A stretch of DNA of 64,000 bases from Lanius collurio (lineage: Eukaryota; Chordata; Aves; Passeriformes; Laniidae): assembly GCA_020086605.1 (NCBI GenBank), contig JACBWW010000051.1:576097-640096 (forward strand), in the 5' to 3' direction. The position numbers and the translations under genes are program-made. Below are positions 39,431 to 54,830 of the stretch, one piece after another. Numbering within the stretch: position 1 is the first letter of the stretch; the number at the start of each line of letters is the position of its first letter. The notes beneath the pieces are model-generated. The model was not told the origin of the DNA. It saw only the letters and a program-made list of their open reading frames with translations, and made no database searches.

Positions 39431-42400
39431 TCGTTTTTTTCTTCTAAAAACAAAATAGCCATCCTTTTGGGGGCTAGGGGCAATTCGTCAAGACATATTT
39501 TCACTACCTTTTCCCATTTGTAACAACTGGAATTGCACGAAGTGAGAAAACACACTTTTCCCGCTGAAACAGACAAGATTGTGCGGGTGATAAATTTCTC
39601 ATTTATGTATTCAATAGAAAAAACCCAAACAATTAAGTTAAAGAACGTTTAAGCATTTTCTAAAATCGCAACACCCACGGCCCCCACCCAATTTTTCAGC
39701 TTTTTGTTCTGTAGCTGATGACACAGAGCCACTGTCCCTGTTCTCCAGCGGAGGTTTCTGTTCTCACACAGCCAGGCTGCTTCACTGCCAAACCTCTTGA
39801 AATAAAGCCCTGAAAGGAAGATGGTGGATATGCTGTGCAGTGAATCGTTTGACTTTAGATGTATAATAGGCACTTTTTTCCCTTTCTGCAACCATATGAT
39901 AAGACCAGGAGGTCTTGAGATAGAACACTGTAATCCTGCACTGTGAAATTCACCTGCAAATGCTAACTTGGGACCACATCTGACATTCCTGAGCTGTTTC
40001 TGAGTCTCTGCTATTAATTGCAATTACACCACAGAAATGTGTCATTTGGCACATCTGAATATTACCAGATATCAACATGAACCTGATGCTGAAGGATGGT
40101 AATATTTGGTGCTGGACTGACAGGAATTTTTGATTTACATATTAACTTAAGAAGAATTAAAACAATGCCAAAATATCTCACATTTCTTCTCTGATCTTGT
40201 GTATGCACTAAAGGAAGAACACTTCTTCCAGGCCCAGAGTACCCCTGCCCCATGTGTAGTGAAACCTACTTCCAGTCTGGCTATTCCAGCAAAAAGGAAT
40301 TAAACATATATCAAACAAATTCAGTATTTGTGTATATCATGGTGCATTATGTGTGGAAAATTAATGTATATCCTTGGGTTTTGGAAATTTTAAAGTTCTA
40401 TTGAGCCATGTTTGGGTTGATCTGCATAACTCCTTACTTTTGCTAGCTGTAAATGCACTGCTCTCTAAATGGGTTTACAGCAGTAACGTTGTCTTACTAG
40501 CACTGCAGGCTCTATGTGCTCAGACAAGCCTATGGGGTAGGGGTTGCATCATTATACATTGACAGAGTACAAATTCATACTACATTTTCCCTTTCACAAA
40601 TGTGTTCATGCTTTGCTATATACTTTTGACAATACCAGTTTTTCTCTGACCACAGGGTTGTGGTCTGTCTCTGCCAGTTAAAATTTCTTACCACCTTCAA
40701 AATCTCCCATCTATTTTAAACAACTTGTCAAAGAAATCGTTTCCCTCTTTTTCTCACTTGTGTCTGTGTGTTTGATTGAAAAGTAGAGGAAATAACTGGT
40801 GTGAACAACAGTATTGGCAAAATGCAGAACTGATCATGTGACATGTTGAAGGATTGCTGAGATTTTGGGTGTTTTACAGTGGCCAAACAACCTGGTTACC
40901 AGCTGGGTATGGTACTTCTGGTTCTAAAAATATCTCAGTTAGACTACAAGTACTGTAATCTCACAGAGAATCCAGCAAAGATGGCCATATTTTAAACAGC
41001 AGTTGCAGATTATTTTCATTCTTGGCTTTCAAGAATGAAAAAAAATACCCCTCAAAACTGAAATACTCCTAAAGAATGGCCCACAGTCCTTGCTGAGTGG
41101 CGTGTGCTACTATGAAAGAAATGGACAATAAAATACCATCATACTTGATCATCTTGTCAACTCTTGTCTACAGCACTATTTTCCTGCCACCATGAGTAAT
41201 ATCCCAGGCCACGTACTAAGAAATGTAAAGGGTTTTCAAATGGGTTGATGTAAATATATATGGTATGCAAAATAAACTTTCAGAAGGATTAAGAGTATCA
41301 AGATAGGTTCTCAAGAGATCCAGTCACTCAAGTCAGTAGAGAGACAGAAGAGATGCTGATTGATAGTAGTTCTGTATCACAAATAGTGTCACTAGCTAGT
41401 GCAAAATCCCACTTAAAAAAAGAAAAATTATTTCACTGCACATCAACAGGCTGTTGTGTTCTGTCAAAGTAATGTTTCCTGAATTTTTGAGCATTTGGAT
41501 AAGATGCAGCAGTATCAGAAACATTAGGTAAAATTTGTTTCCATATATCAGATAACATTTAATTCTCTAATTACAGAAGAATGTTAATAAACTATTTTGA
41601 TCCATGATTTCAATTTTCAAAACCTGTAGATCTATAAATTTATGTAAAACAAAACAAAATATAGTCAACCCTTGTAAAAATTTCCTGAGAAAGGTTTCAA
41701 CTTTATCTTGGTCTCCTTACTTTTACTTTAGGTCTTCAGATCTAGTGTGACACAGTCCATGCACCATACACCATCCCATTAGCAATCAGGATGTCAGCAT
41801 AAAGATGCCTGTTATATCACATACATAGAAAAATTATTCATGCAGATGTATTGATTCTGCTTTTCATGGGCAATGGAATTCACTTTTTCATAGCCACAGT
41901 GTTCTGGGATTCACATCAGCTTCAACTACTGTGTGTCTAAAAGAATACAAACTGGTAAATTTATTGACAAAAGCATTTTTGTAAGACCTGCCAGTTATAC
42001 TGCTCTTGGCCCTTGAAAAATATGAATTTATCAGTGTTGTACAGAAAATGAGTCCAATGAGTTGCTCAGGAAATAAGTACCAGTTGATACAAGCATGACT
42101 GTCACTTAACTGTAAGAGAAGAGCAAATGGGAGGGACAAATAATAATCTCTTCTTGATTTGCATAATTCTGTAGGACTTTAGATGTTGTAGCTCATATTT
42201 TTTCATCCTATAACTCACTACATGCATCTCCACAGGATTAAAGACGCTATAGGTGAGACTTTACCTCAGTTCTTGACCCAGGCAGTATTTTATGAGTCAA
42301 GCACCTGCTAGATCTTTAAACAAAAATCGTTTGTGTAGCTTGAGATCAGGAGAACTTAAGTGTATATTGAAGAAAAGTCTTTTAATGGGAAATTTAATTA

Positions 42401-45400
42401 CAGATTAAAAAAAAACCAAAGCAAGTAAAAGGTTGTGTAAGACATCCCCAAGTACTTTGATTGCAGACAATTGGAAGCAACTCAGTGGGGACTGGAAAAA
42501 AATACAAAATGTCGGGCACCTAGAATTATGATGGATTGAGATCTAAAGTCCTCTTATCAAGTCATGAAATCACCTCAAAAAGCTGCCCAGTTTCCTTCAA
42601 AGTGGTGGAATAAATTAGTTTAACAGCTATATAGACAGAAATTTTTTAATTCCGTGATTTTAGCTACATTGGCACTTAGCTAAGAAGTATCTGCAGCATC
42701 CACATCCTTTGATAGGAAGGCAGGGCAAGGCAGAATGATTGATTGCATAGGGTAAGGATAGTAAAACACTTAAAAGATAGCGAAAATTGTGCACCAAGAT
42801 TATGTCACTCTGTGTCTAAATCTCCTCCATTATGTTTGTGTAAGATTCAGCCCTGAAAGCAGATTGCAGAAACCTGTTATTAAATTAATGGAGTGGCATT
42901 TGCCTGCATCAATTGATTGCAGGATTTGATCTTTCTTTCTAAGCTCTCTTGGACGGAGAGTTGGTTTCCTAAATTTTTTTATATTGGGTAATACATTCTG
43001 AAATACTGCAATAAAAATATCCAAGGGTTCTAAAAGTGTTAGGTTGGAAGCTTTTGATGAAAAAAAGAAAAAAGCTTTCTTTTTAAAGCCATTCAGCTTC
43101 AAAATTCAGTCTTGGGTCTGGTACAACTGTGTGCAAGTTTTAAGATTAAAATGGAAATTGACATAGCTTTAGGTGGATTTTTCTTCATCTGGAAGGACTT
43201 CACTTTTTCAGAAAGGTTCTTCTCGTTATTGCCACCACTTTGACCAGGTGAGGGGACAACAAGAGGACAACTCAATAGAAAGAATTTAAAGAGAAGTACT
43301 ATCAGTGTATTTAAACAATACTCAAACTGCATTTCAGGCAGAATTTTTTAAGAAAGAACTGGAGAACAGAACTCTGCATCTGATTGTAAAATATATTACA
43401 GTCATCCTTTTAATGGTGTTCTGGAAAGGGAGATGAAACTGCTTTCATCAAATGTAGAGTGCTATTATTTCAAATCCTCAAAACACAGTGCTCTTCACTG
43501 TATTGCACTTTCTTGCATGCCCATCCCAAATGTGCTTCTGTCCTATTCTTTACCTGCTATCCTAAAGCCCCAATCCTAGTGAGGAGGAGATATCCCCCAG
43601 TGCTGCAGGAAGCATGAGTACATGTGCTGTAGCACATTTTGCCCCTAGTTGATTTTTTCTAACTTTTTGCATGCAATACAAATGTTTCATGGAATCAATA
43701 CTTGCTTTATGTGGGATCTGCCTCTATTTACAGATGCTAAAAGGTAGAAATTTCACTGACAGGTATTTCTGTCCAGCAGCAATAGCCAAGTCTGATGGAC
43801 CACTTTTGCTGAGTTGAGAATGTTTTTAAAGAGCTGCATTATCCTCTACAGAAAGAGTATTGCTGCCTAAAGGGTATAGCATGCGTGGAGATGGACTGAG
43901 GGCCAGTCAAGATGGCAAGGCACTTGTGTTGCAACTCAGGCCTAGAGGAAATTATGATAATCCTGGGAAAATTCAGAATGCCATGACATGAAAAAAAAAT
44001 AAATAAAACACTCAAACCAATCACGAAACTTGAGAGGAATAATCCCTCTCAAGAAGCTATATATAAGATATATATATCAAAAACCTCTAGGAATACCGTC
44101 AGTATTTACCACTTTGCATTCAAAGATCTCTCTAAAATATTTCAGTATTACTATGGAGAGTTATCTTTCATTCTCTCCACCCATCCCATTTTATGCTCAG
44201 ACTTGGCAGTTTACAACCAGCTATGATCTGGAAGAGATCTCATTCATGCAAGTTTGTACAGTATTACAATGCCAGGTTCACAGGTGCGGTAGAGGAAGCA
44301 CACACTGGCTCAGCACCCATGACAATCCCTACTCAAATTAATGGCAAAATCCACATTCAGCCTAGGAACAGCAACATCAAGGCCCATCATACAAAGTCCT
44401 AAAGTGTTAAAAAACTGCAAGACACCCAACATACATGATTATTCAATCTTTTTACCAAGCTAGTCTCTACCACATTTACAGAGAAATGAAAAATACTTTC
44501 TAATTTTTAGCTAATGAAATACTAGATGGAAATGAAGACATCCTCAGGTTGTTCTATATTTGAGGCTACAGCTGTCAAACTAGAGGATATGTCTTACTAG
44601 AGAGGTCAAAGGCACAGGTATGGTCTGTCCTCAAGCAGTGGTAGGGGGAGCTCAGAGAGGGTGTGAAGCCTTGATGAATTTGTTTTTTGTGACCTCCGCC
44701 CTAATGCCTAGGGACATTTTGTATCGATTCCACACAGGCCCAACCCTAAGGTCACTTCAACAACTCTTGTTGATCACTTTGCCACATATGGACAGTGGAA
44801 TCTGAAACAGGGCAACACCATTGTCTTCAGAGCCACTTTGAAGAGCTGTGAATTAACAGCTCAGAACAAGAGTCTGTCACTGGAAGCAGGGGAGCAGCTC
44901 TGGGAAGTCATACTAATCATCATATTAACTTTGTAAATTTATTCTCACATGTGGAAAAAGCAGCTGAGTAATACCCATACTTGATGTTGTTACACAGCAA
45001 ACTCAAAGTACTGCTTTGTTTTTTATCTCAGCTTGGCAGCTGTGGACATCTCATGCCAGTGTAAATAAGGAGTAAGTCTACAGATTTTATACCATTACAA
45101 AAAAACCCCAAACTAATGCCCCACCCCCACCCCCCCAAAAAAAAAATCTAAAAAGAGAGTTAAGGGAAAGACCTCTTCTTTAACTCTTAAGAGTAAAATA
45201 ATTATGCATCATTATTTATATATTTACCTTAACTTTGGTGACACCCATCTGTTTATCTCACTGTGAACAATTAAGTATGCTTTATACAGCTTCCACAACA
45301 AAACTCGATAATCCTAATTCTATATATGAATTATTTTTATGTTCATCTGGCCTCAGAGTTCAAGCTCAAATAGAGCTGGACCTGTGTTTCAACTATTATT

Positions 45401-48400
45401 TCTCCAGTTAAACTTAATAAATACAGATAATATGCATCATCATAAGGCATCAAAAATCACTTGAATATGTCAAGAACTTATGAGTTAAATACTTTCTTCT
45501 CTAGTTTCTTAAATTTTAAGTCCAGTCTAATTTTTTTTCTGTTTTGAGCTTGACCAGCTTCTTCCCCGTATTAGTCCCTAGTATAAGGTTTTACACCAAG
45601 TCAGAGATCCAGTTGACACTGTCCCAACTTTCTGTTGGGGCTATGGCTATGAGTTCTCTTTTAAGGGCAAGGCTGATGGATGTTGCTGTCATTCATTTGC
45701 AATTTTTTTTTTTTTCTGAACCCATCAGTTTTCTGATGATGCTGTGAGTCCACACAGAAGATGCTATATGCACTGTAGATTTGGCCATTACTGCTACAAA
45801 TAATTCTTCAAGGATTGCCTGTTTTTTTTTCTTAAGGTCATTACAATATAAAAGTTTATTATGATTGTAATTTATACGGCCTCTACATTCAAAATTATTA
45901 TTTCATTATTCCTTCATTTCAAACTTGGTTTTGAGGGAAAAAATACCTTTAATTTCCTTCTCCTACTTAATCACCTTCAAACATTCTCATAATAAATTTA
46001 TTTGGAACAACAAACTTCTCTCTTGCATGGAATGCAAGTACTCCAGTGTCATGGGTTAGAATATCCTCACTAGTAACCCTGCCTTTCTTTCAAGAAAATG
46101 ATTTTCAAATTCTCATTCCTAAAAGCTGTATCAGAACAGATAAATGGTGAACAGTATAATAAATCCTTTTGAAATACATGCATTAGTACAAGAAATAAAT
46201 AAGTAACAACATCTGCAAACATGAGAAGATTTTGGTGTGCTTCAAAAGGTTTAGGACAAAGTTTGCATTTCTAAAACATGACAAGATAAATATTTTCAGC
46301 CAATAACAAAAGACACAAACACATAAGCAGGTTTTGGAAGAAAATCAAGATCCATGTAAACATACGGAAATACATAGTGTGTTTACATTGTATGTACAAA
46401 GTTGGATCAGGTATACCATGAATTCTGAAAAGAAAAATATAAATTACAAGTAAAAGGTTGTTTATTAATGTTACTTGCAGCACTTCTTTGCATTGCCCTG
46501 ATGGCAATGACTCTGTTAATGCCTATATGTACACAGTCCAGCAGTGCAGTATTTTAGAGGTCACACCAAGTTCTTCTGTCTGAATGTGGTTCAGTATCAG
46601 TATGATAAGAGGAGTGCAATTATCTGTCCTCCCCACCCCAACACTGCTGCCTTTTTATTCTTCACTAGATGGGCACTGGACTAGTCCATGAAATTTCTGG
46701 TTCTGTGCACCTGAGAGATAACTCTTAGCACAAGATGGCCTTCCTTGGGGCAATTTAGAGTGATTTCTAAGTAAAACAGTATTGTATATGTTGGTCTTAT
46801 GTCAGAATCTAGATAGGTCCATACTACACTACTGCATGATCCAGGCTGGAGAATATTTGTACAATTGAGAGTGTTTGCTGGTCTTCACAGAGATTAGAAC
46901 AAACTGCAACAAAGTTTGTTAGGACAACTATCATACCAAATATAAATGAGCTGAATGTCACATCACAGCATAAATTGGAAAGACAATTTTGAAAGTAATA
47001 AACAATTGCATCTAGCAACAGCTCCGTCTGAGGCATAGAAGAGAAAAGGCTATTCTTGACTTTGCCTTAAGTAACTTTCTGAAATAATTTCTGTAAGTAT
47101 GATTGACCTCCTAGAGAAAAAAAACCAAATTTAATATAATTAAATTTGACATGTTTTGCGAGACCAAACTAAGTGGTATTTTCCAACACTGAAATTTAGG
47201 AGCCAGATTCTTTTTATATGAGTAGGCTACAGAAGTTTGAAAGACAATGAAGTAAAAAGAATAGAAAACTAACATCCATTGGAAGCTGCCTGGACATAAT
47301 GCTGTTATATGGCCAGGGAAAAGCTCTGAAAAATCTGGTATACCAAATCAACAAAAATGCAGTGAACAGAGTAAGTTTAAATATAAAGTGGTTTAAATAT
47401 AAAGTTGGCCTTCAAGCCACTTTTTGTCAATGGAACTCAGATTACAGCAGCAAGTAAGATTCTAAACAATGGCTGCCTAGGAGGCTATAATTCCAATATG
47501 ATTGCCAAAAATAAGAACTAAATACAGTAAAAAACAAACTTTGGAAGCTTAGCAGAATGCATGTGGGATGTCAGTACGCCCAGAGATCTTTCAGTGAGAC
47601 AGTCATTTTACTTTGCTCTTAAGACATAAGTGAGTATGAGAAACCCATATACAGCACTGAAGTAGAAAGCAGCTTTTGAGGCATTCCCAAAGATACAGAT
47701 ATCAAAAAGTCTGCAAGTAGTGGGTATAATAAGAAGATTGAAGCAGTACATTGCCTCTGAATTTTGTACCTTTCAAAAACACATCTCCACTGCTGTATCC
47801 TTGGAGGGGTTTCCTGTGGAATTATATTTAGCCTAGGTATCAGGAGCTCAGCTCTAGCAGCATGAGGCTCAGCATGCACTAATTAGTTAGGCTTCTCAGA
47901 AAGCACTTGCAGGCCACACTCAGCTCTGTGATGCTGCAGATACTCCTAGCATTAGAAACACACACCAGCCTAAACAGTTCACTTGGTCTTGTTGTAATTG
48001 CACTAGAGAAGACCCTGCAAAAGACGCATTTTGCCCTTGTGTGCAGGTGTCAATGTACTTGAAAACAAGACACCAGGCAGTTGGAGATGAACATACACAC
48101 TTATTCCATGTTATGTCATCTCTTAATTATATCTTCTCTATTTATGTATCTAGAGAAAACATATATAATTTATTCTGGCTTTTTCTTTGCTTTGCTTCAG
48201 ATGAAAGTTGTATGGTATGCACAAAACAACTGCATAATGAATAACAAAGGCATGCTATTTAATTCTCTTAAGGGAGACCAGTAATTACTGTATACTGACT
48301 GTTCAAGGGTGTTATTTTTGTAAACAAGAAAGAAACTAAATGAGCATAGAATTAATCATTAGGAAATGGTCTCTTATTCAATTAATAGACATTCAAGAGA

Positions 48401-51400
48401 GACCCATATCCATGTGCTCTAGTCAGTGAAGTACTGCAGGAGAATAGGAAGAAATCTCCCAGGGTGCAGCACACCCTGCTTTCTCTACCATATGCCTTCT
48501 AAATGTGTTCCTCCACATCACTACACTCACAAGGCAACTTGCTGATTCTTGGCAAATTGATTCTAATACATTAAAAACATACAATTCCTAAAGAATAAGT
48601 TTTTCCCTTATTAAAAATAACAACAACAAGCCAACAAAGCCTCCAAATCACCAAACCAAACAAAGAGAAACACCCTTATGAAAGTGATTAGTGAATTCTG
48701 ACAACAGGTAAAGACTTCTAAAATCTGGAATAATCTACTCTTTTCTAATTATGGTTCCAGCAAAGTCCTGAAAAAACAGAGCTTGAGAAACTTAAGAGAT
48801 ACTCCATGGTGCATGAAACATAGCAGGTGTATTTATTTGGTTGAGGTAGTACAGACAAGAGTTATTATAAATATAAAGAAAGCATGACAGATACAGGGAA
48901 ACCATGAACTTCTTTGAGATTAGCCTAAATGAGGATTAAAAAAAAAAACTAGTGAATTTTCAATAAGAAAATGCTAAGGAAGCTTAAGGATTTCAAATAA
49001 TAAGCTGCTGGTAAACCACAGATTTTAAATAATATACTATAATTTATATTTATAGTATTAATTATCAATGTTGTTCCATAAAGTTGTACTCCAAACAGTC
49101 ATAGAATAAGGAACCACTAATTAAGAGGAAATGGAGATATAAAGGAAAAAGTAAGAAGAATTAAGCGATTTATATAAAATTCAAGATATATTAGAACATT
49201 TTACGATGTGTGTGTGTTATAAAAAAGAATAAAGATGAACAAGGAGGAAGAAAGGTTGGAGGAAGGTAAAAGTAGTAATAAAATAGCACCTATAGGTGGT
49301 AACTGAGATTAGAAATTCAAGAGTTGAAACCTCAGCAATCACTTTTAGAAACCCTTTGAGAATTAAAGAGGTAGCAGTTCATTGGAAACCAGTGATTTGT
49401 TTCAGTACTTTGAACAGCTTTCTTAAAATTATTTAAAATAGCTGCACATATTCAAGTTCTACATATCTTTACTGTGGGCTTTAAAAACACAATTTTCAGC
49501 TTGTGTGTTGTCTGTTTGCTTCCTAAACTTAAAATGAGTAGGAATGCTTTTCCCAACAACTCAGGAACCGTAATTTCTAACTACACAGCCTTTGGATTTC
49601 CTGAGAACTGCTCAGATTTGGAGATAATAAAATGTTCTAATGCTTAGCATCCCTTTGCCCAGCCATGAATCCCAGAATACTTTGTCCTGCTTTATCTGAA
49701 CTTTTGCAGTCACTGACATCCTAATTACAAACTGGGCTGGAAAGTACTTTTAAAACCAGTTCTGTGAACTGGCAAATTCCTTTAGAGTCCAATGGGCAGA
49801 AATAATAATTAAAGTGTGCATAAATTTTCAGCGTTATTCAAGAAACAGTCTTGGAAATAGATACACTCGTAAGACCGCACATTGTGTGATACAATAGATT
49901 TTTTTTACAATACCAAACAATTCATTCTTAGTTCAGAACCTATTTACAAATGGCTGTTTCAAAATATGAGCAGAAAAGTCCGTCTGCAAATAAGATAAAT
50001 CAGGACGCAGTGCATATTCACTGGGTAGATGTGATTTACTTCCACTGTGCTCCAAAGAATCCATCAAAATCTATTACATACAATGTAGAAAAGATGGGAA
50101 CTATGTTAAGAAGATTTTAGTGTTTAGAAGGCTCAATATAAATCTTTTTGCAAAATAAAGCAAAAGCTAAACATTGCATGTTATGGTAAGGGGAGTCTAA
50201 GGAGGATTTTGGTTAAAACTTGACAGTGACTCCTGCCATAATATCATGACTCTTCAAAATTAATCATGTCCATTTTGAGAAATTCAACCATGTTATAAAA
50301 ATCCCAGAGAAACGCAGCTGTCTTATTGTATATTCATAACAAATCACATAATGTGCAACACATTTTATTTATCTTGACTTAAATTCTAAACAAACAATGA
50401 CTTAGTTCTAAAATAACACATAATAACAAAATATTCAGTGACCACTGATAGAATCAGCAGTATAGGGCATTGCTGAAGAGTTACTTTTTTTTCCCATGTT
50501 TGAAAAGTCTGTTCCTCAGAAAAACACACAATTGGACATTTGTGTAAACAAATCTGCAGCTTTTATTGTGCATCTATAAATAAATATGCTGAGTACTACA
50601 CTGCTTTCACTAAGTCTCCACCTATAATCATTGTGTTTTACCTTCCTGCCCTTGGCACCGGTGGGTTCCTGGCCTTAAGACTGGTCTGTTCTTCATACTC
50701 AAAATTTCCAAAGTAACAAAAATTCTTATTCAAACATTTTAAGAAAATTGCCACCTTCAACAACAGGAAATAATGTAAAATATTTCTCATTACACTGTTG
50801 TTAGAGATTGGTATTTAAAGTAATTTTTTAGGTAAAAATTGCAAGCTGTTTGCACACTCAAAATTGCATTACAGTTATTCCATAACAACACTAACACTTG
50901 TTATCTAATTTTTTCTTCCTCAAAATTTTTTTCAGTATTATATATGCAGATATCTCTCTAGCTGTTAACATTTAAAGATCTTTTTGAGACCGTTTTGAAA
51001 ATGCAGCTACTAATGAGAGGGATGATTAAGAAGCCTAGTAGTTTGCTATTAGCATATGGAAAAGTGAAACAGTTTCCATCTGCATACCTATTTTTATCTC
51101 TCTGTTTCTTCTCCTGCTCTTAAAGTAGAACTATTACATTAGGTAATCTGTCTTGATAAGGCATTGGAAAAGCAATCAAAAGTGGGTAGCATCCTACGAT
51201 TGCTGACTGAGCTGCCCAGAAAAGCAGTGGCTCATCTGCACATTATCATCTTTGTGCTGCCATAGAATGAGCAGTACAGTTGTCTCAACTGAAAACTTTG
51301 ATTTTAAATTCGGGAGGGGGGGAGGGGAGTGGTGAGGTTTGGTCAAATTTTTTTATAATATTTCAACATTTCACATAAATAGAGATGTGTACAAAGATGC

Positions 51401-51651
51401 CATATATTAACAGAAAGTACGTTAACTGCTATGTGTAGTATGTCAAGGATCTCCTCTGAGTTCATAATTTAATTTTTGGCTTTGAGTCCATCTCAAATAA
51501 AATGCATTTGACAATTGCTTGGGAATATTCAATGCAGTACATCAGGCCTAATCTCCAGCCTCCAAGGTTAAATCTGATAACAGTTTCTTCTTAAGCACCA
51601 GACAAAAAAAAGTAAACAAATCCATCTTTAATTAGACCTTCACATTTTTTC

Positions 51652-51672
51652 TTTTTTTTTTTTTTTTTTTTT
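51652..51672 (+). repeat. Poly-T tract (about 21 T)
   Basis: Homopolymer run in AT-rich intergenic DNA. No adjoining retrotransposon was recognised. Confidence 0.9.
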
Positions 51673-52531
51673 CTTATTGTTTTTTCAGTAACAAAGACTA
51701 AGTTCTTAGGAGAATTAACAGATTGAAGAGTACTGACAATCCAAAATTTCAAATGAGTCTAGTGTTGGATTCAACTTAGAGAAGATATTAATTATTCTTT
51801 AACACTGCAAAATGACAACCATTTCTAAAATAACATGCATACCAAAATCCCCAAACTTCATCACATTCTGAAGTACTGGGTTTGAATTTCTTGTGTTTTG
51901 GTTGATCCCAGCAAAAAGTCAGCATTGCTTTCTCTCTTATACATTGTCTCATTATTAAAAGGGCACAAAGGGGCCAAGCTGTGACACATCATCTGCAGAT
52001 GGCATCTTTCAGTGAGCTCCAGGGATGTGCTTCAGTGGACTCTAGGAATTTTTGAATTCCCTGTTTACTGCTTGACCATGCCTGAGTCAGGCAAAGACAT
52101 CCTCAAACCACACCTCAGCACCCACCATCAGACCAACTGCAGTCAGGACAGCTATAAAAACTTTGAGAGAAGTTTGAATTGTGTAGCTTTCCTACATCCT
52201 ACAAGAAAATGCTTACTCATTACTGTAAACTAAGAATTTCAAATTAAAATATCTAATGATGTTACTTTAGTGCAAGGGGTTTTATCACTTTTGAGACAAT
52301 GTAGATTATTGCTAGCCTGAGCATACCTTTGGAAAGCAAAGGGGAGAAGGCAGGTATCCTTCTCCACTCTGTAAGCAAGTTTCTGCATTTATTTTAATAA
52401 ATTGTAATAATATATTCAAAAAGTACTTACACAATTTGAATCAAATATTTTTTGAACATCAATCTGTCAGTCAAGCAAATATGTTTTCATGGCAATAAAA
52501 AAAACCATGAAACAACAAACTAAAAATAACA

Positions 52532-52542
52532 CCCCCCCCCCC
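52532..52542 (+). repeat. Poly-C run (11 C)
   Basis: Short C homopolymer in AT-rich intergenic sequence. It lies within a 92-codon minus-strand open frame of no recognisable product. Confidence 0.85.
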
Positions 52543-54674
52543 AGCAGCCTGACCAGTGTTTCTTGCTTGGGACCATGAAAAAATAGTAACTAGACCAAAC
52601 AATATGAAAGACAAAGCTACTCTAAGAGAGCTTGATTTTTCTATATTGCAAATAGAATACTCTGTCCAGAACACTATGTATAACACAGACACAATAAACT
52701 GAACACAGGTTTCAGAGCAGCTTACAGAAAGGTAGGGAATAAGTAGCAAGCAGCTTCTGAAGTATTTCAGTACCTGAAATTTATTCTAGTTAGTATGACT
52801 GTAAATGACTTGCCTAGTTTCAGGTAAAAAGGAGATTCTGTGATGTGTTTCATCACAGAATCTTCATAGACAAGGAAAAGCATTTCCATTTCGATTTACC
52901 TCTTTCCACTTGAAAAAAAAATACTGTTTCACAAAGCCAGTGACCACATATTTGCATTCTTATAATGTCTGTCTTCAAATATGGGCTACAAGGAGCAATC
53001 CTGCCCTTTCTTATATAAATCCAGTCAGGTTAAGATTTAGTTTCACAGAAACTACAGGCGTGGTAAACAGCCTAAACACAATCAAACAGTGATAGACATT
53101 CACCGATTTGAGGATGGGTTTTTGTTTTGGTTTGGGGTTTCTTGTTATTGGGTTTTATATCCACCAGCAGCTGTTACAGCAAATCTTAAGATATTTAAGT
53201 ATATTCTTAATTTTCAAGTTTGATTTTGGGATTAGTGGTACAAAGAACTTTTAATAAGCTATATTCTTCACGTTTCAATAAGAAATATAATCATCTCAAC
53301 CCACTCTGTCTCAGCTTGATTTTAGGATCCTCTCCCAGAAAGTTAGACTGCTAAGACTAAGTCAATTCTGTCATTTTAATTAATAATAAATTTTGGAGGG
53401 TTTTTTTTAAATTAAAATTAGAAACCCTTTATAAAGGAGATAAAAACAGTATAAATACAATACCAAATGACACAATTCATAGTATAATAATTAGAGATAC
53501 AATTTGAAAAGTACAAACAGTAATGCTTTATATGAAAAAATAACACAAACAACAACAAAAGAAGCACAAACAAAAAAAAAAAACCCAAACAGTACTAAAG
53601 GAGAAGAGTCAGAGAGAATCTCCTGTCTTCCAGTGTTAACTTTCTAATAAATCATGGAAAAATGGAGAAACTCCAGAAGATTAGAAAAGAGGCAATGTGT
53701 CCATATTAAAAATGCCAAAAGGGATGAATCAGGTAACTGCAGGTGCCCAAATTCAGTTCTTGGCAACAAAAAAGAAAGCTGCTGCAACTGTTTGACAAAT
53801 TATAGAAAAAATATTTAATTCACAGCTAAATAATTTTAGAGGCAATTGGTTTGGACTAAAAGCTTGATTTTATTCTTTCAAAAGATTACAAGTTTTGTTG
53901 ATGAAGGTCATCATGTACATGTAAGAAACTTAATTTTTGTGAGACATCAAAAATGAGCAGAATTCGATATTGTACTCCATCCATGCAGAAAAAAGTATCT
54001 GATTGCTCTGGAGAGTTAGTGCTTAAAATTCCTGGTACTTTCTGCTTTAAAAGACTGAGTGATAGTAGCTACAGTTGAGCTGAGATTGGAGCAGTCTTGC
54101 AGATCTCTGTGTCTGGCTGCCTATGCTTAAAATCTGACTGCGCAGCTGATGACGAAAGTTGTGAGAAATATGACAGAAATTTACTTCAGATTCATTTATT
54201 CACACAAAAAATAACAGCATAAAAAGTTGCACAGAAAACTATTTGATCAGAATATTTCTGATCCAGAGATCTGCTCTGAGTATTTCTGACCACCCTGAAA
54301 CAAGAAATAAGAGAAGACTTCTGTGGCCACCACTGAAAACTACAAAAGGGGAATTTTACACCTAGCTTCAATACATGCATTTTAATAAAAGTTTACTTAT
54401 TTTGTCCTGCGTGTCCAGGGCAAAATAGAGCAAATGACTTAGAGGGTAGACAAACAAAGTGTCTGTCCAGCTGCTGCTCTTGAAACAAACTGAGAGTTGG
54501 TTTGCTTTTTGTATTTCAGTATTCACTTACAATGAGAGAGACATCAAGTACCAACAAGCTCCCTAATAGGACAATGAGTAATGGAAACCAATGGCTAAAA
54601 GCTACAGTCAGATAAACATTATCTGGAAAGAAGACACCGTTTTCAGGGGTATTGTTCACAGCATACAATAAATC

Positions 54675-54830
54675 AGGCTGGAAGAGATCTCAGTGGTCAT
54701 TTAGCACAATCTCCTTCTAAAAACCAGATCAGCTCTGATCAGTCAGGGTTTATCCAGTCTGGTCTTGAAAAGTTACAAAGATGGATAAAAAGCACCTTGA
54801 CAGCCTGTTCTAATGCTATTAACTGCTATC
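54675..54830 (-). mobile_element. Old, degenerate CR1 3' fragment
   Basis: Plus strand shows CAGGCTGGAAGAGATCTCAG, a short gap, CTGATCAGTCAGGGTTTATC, GTTACAAAGATGGATAAA and CTTGACAGCCTGTTCTAATG. This order of motifs is that of the CR1 3' untranslated region in reverse complement, but it is clearly more diverged than the copy at 15.4 kb and lacks the terminal octamer repeat. Confidence 0.75.

Larger units (their letters stand above)
39431..54674. other. Upstream intergenic DNA, no gene identified
   Basis: About 15 kb of AT-rich DNA upstream of GABRB2. It has homopolymer tracts but no exon-like sequence, RNA gene or clear transposon. The scarcity of recognisable repeats leaves room for cis-regulatory elements, but none can be named from sequence. 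Confidence 0.55.
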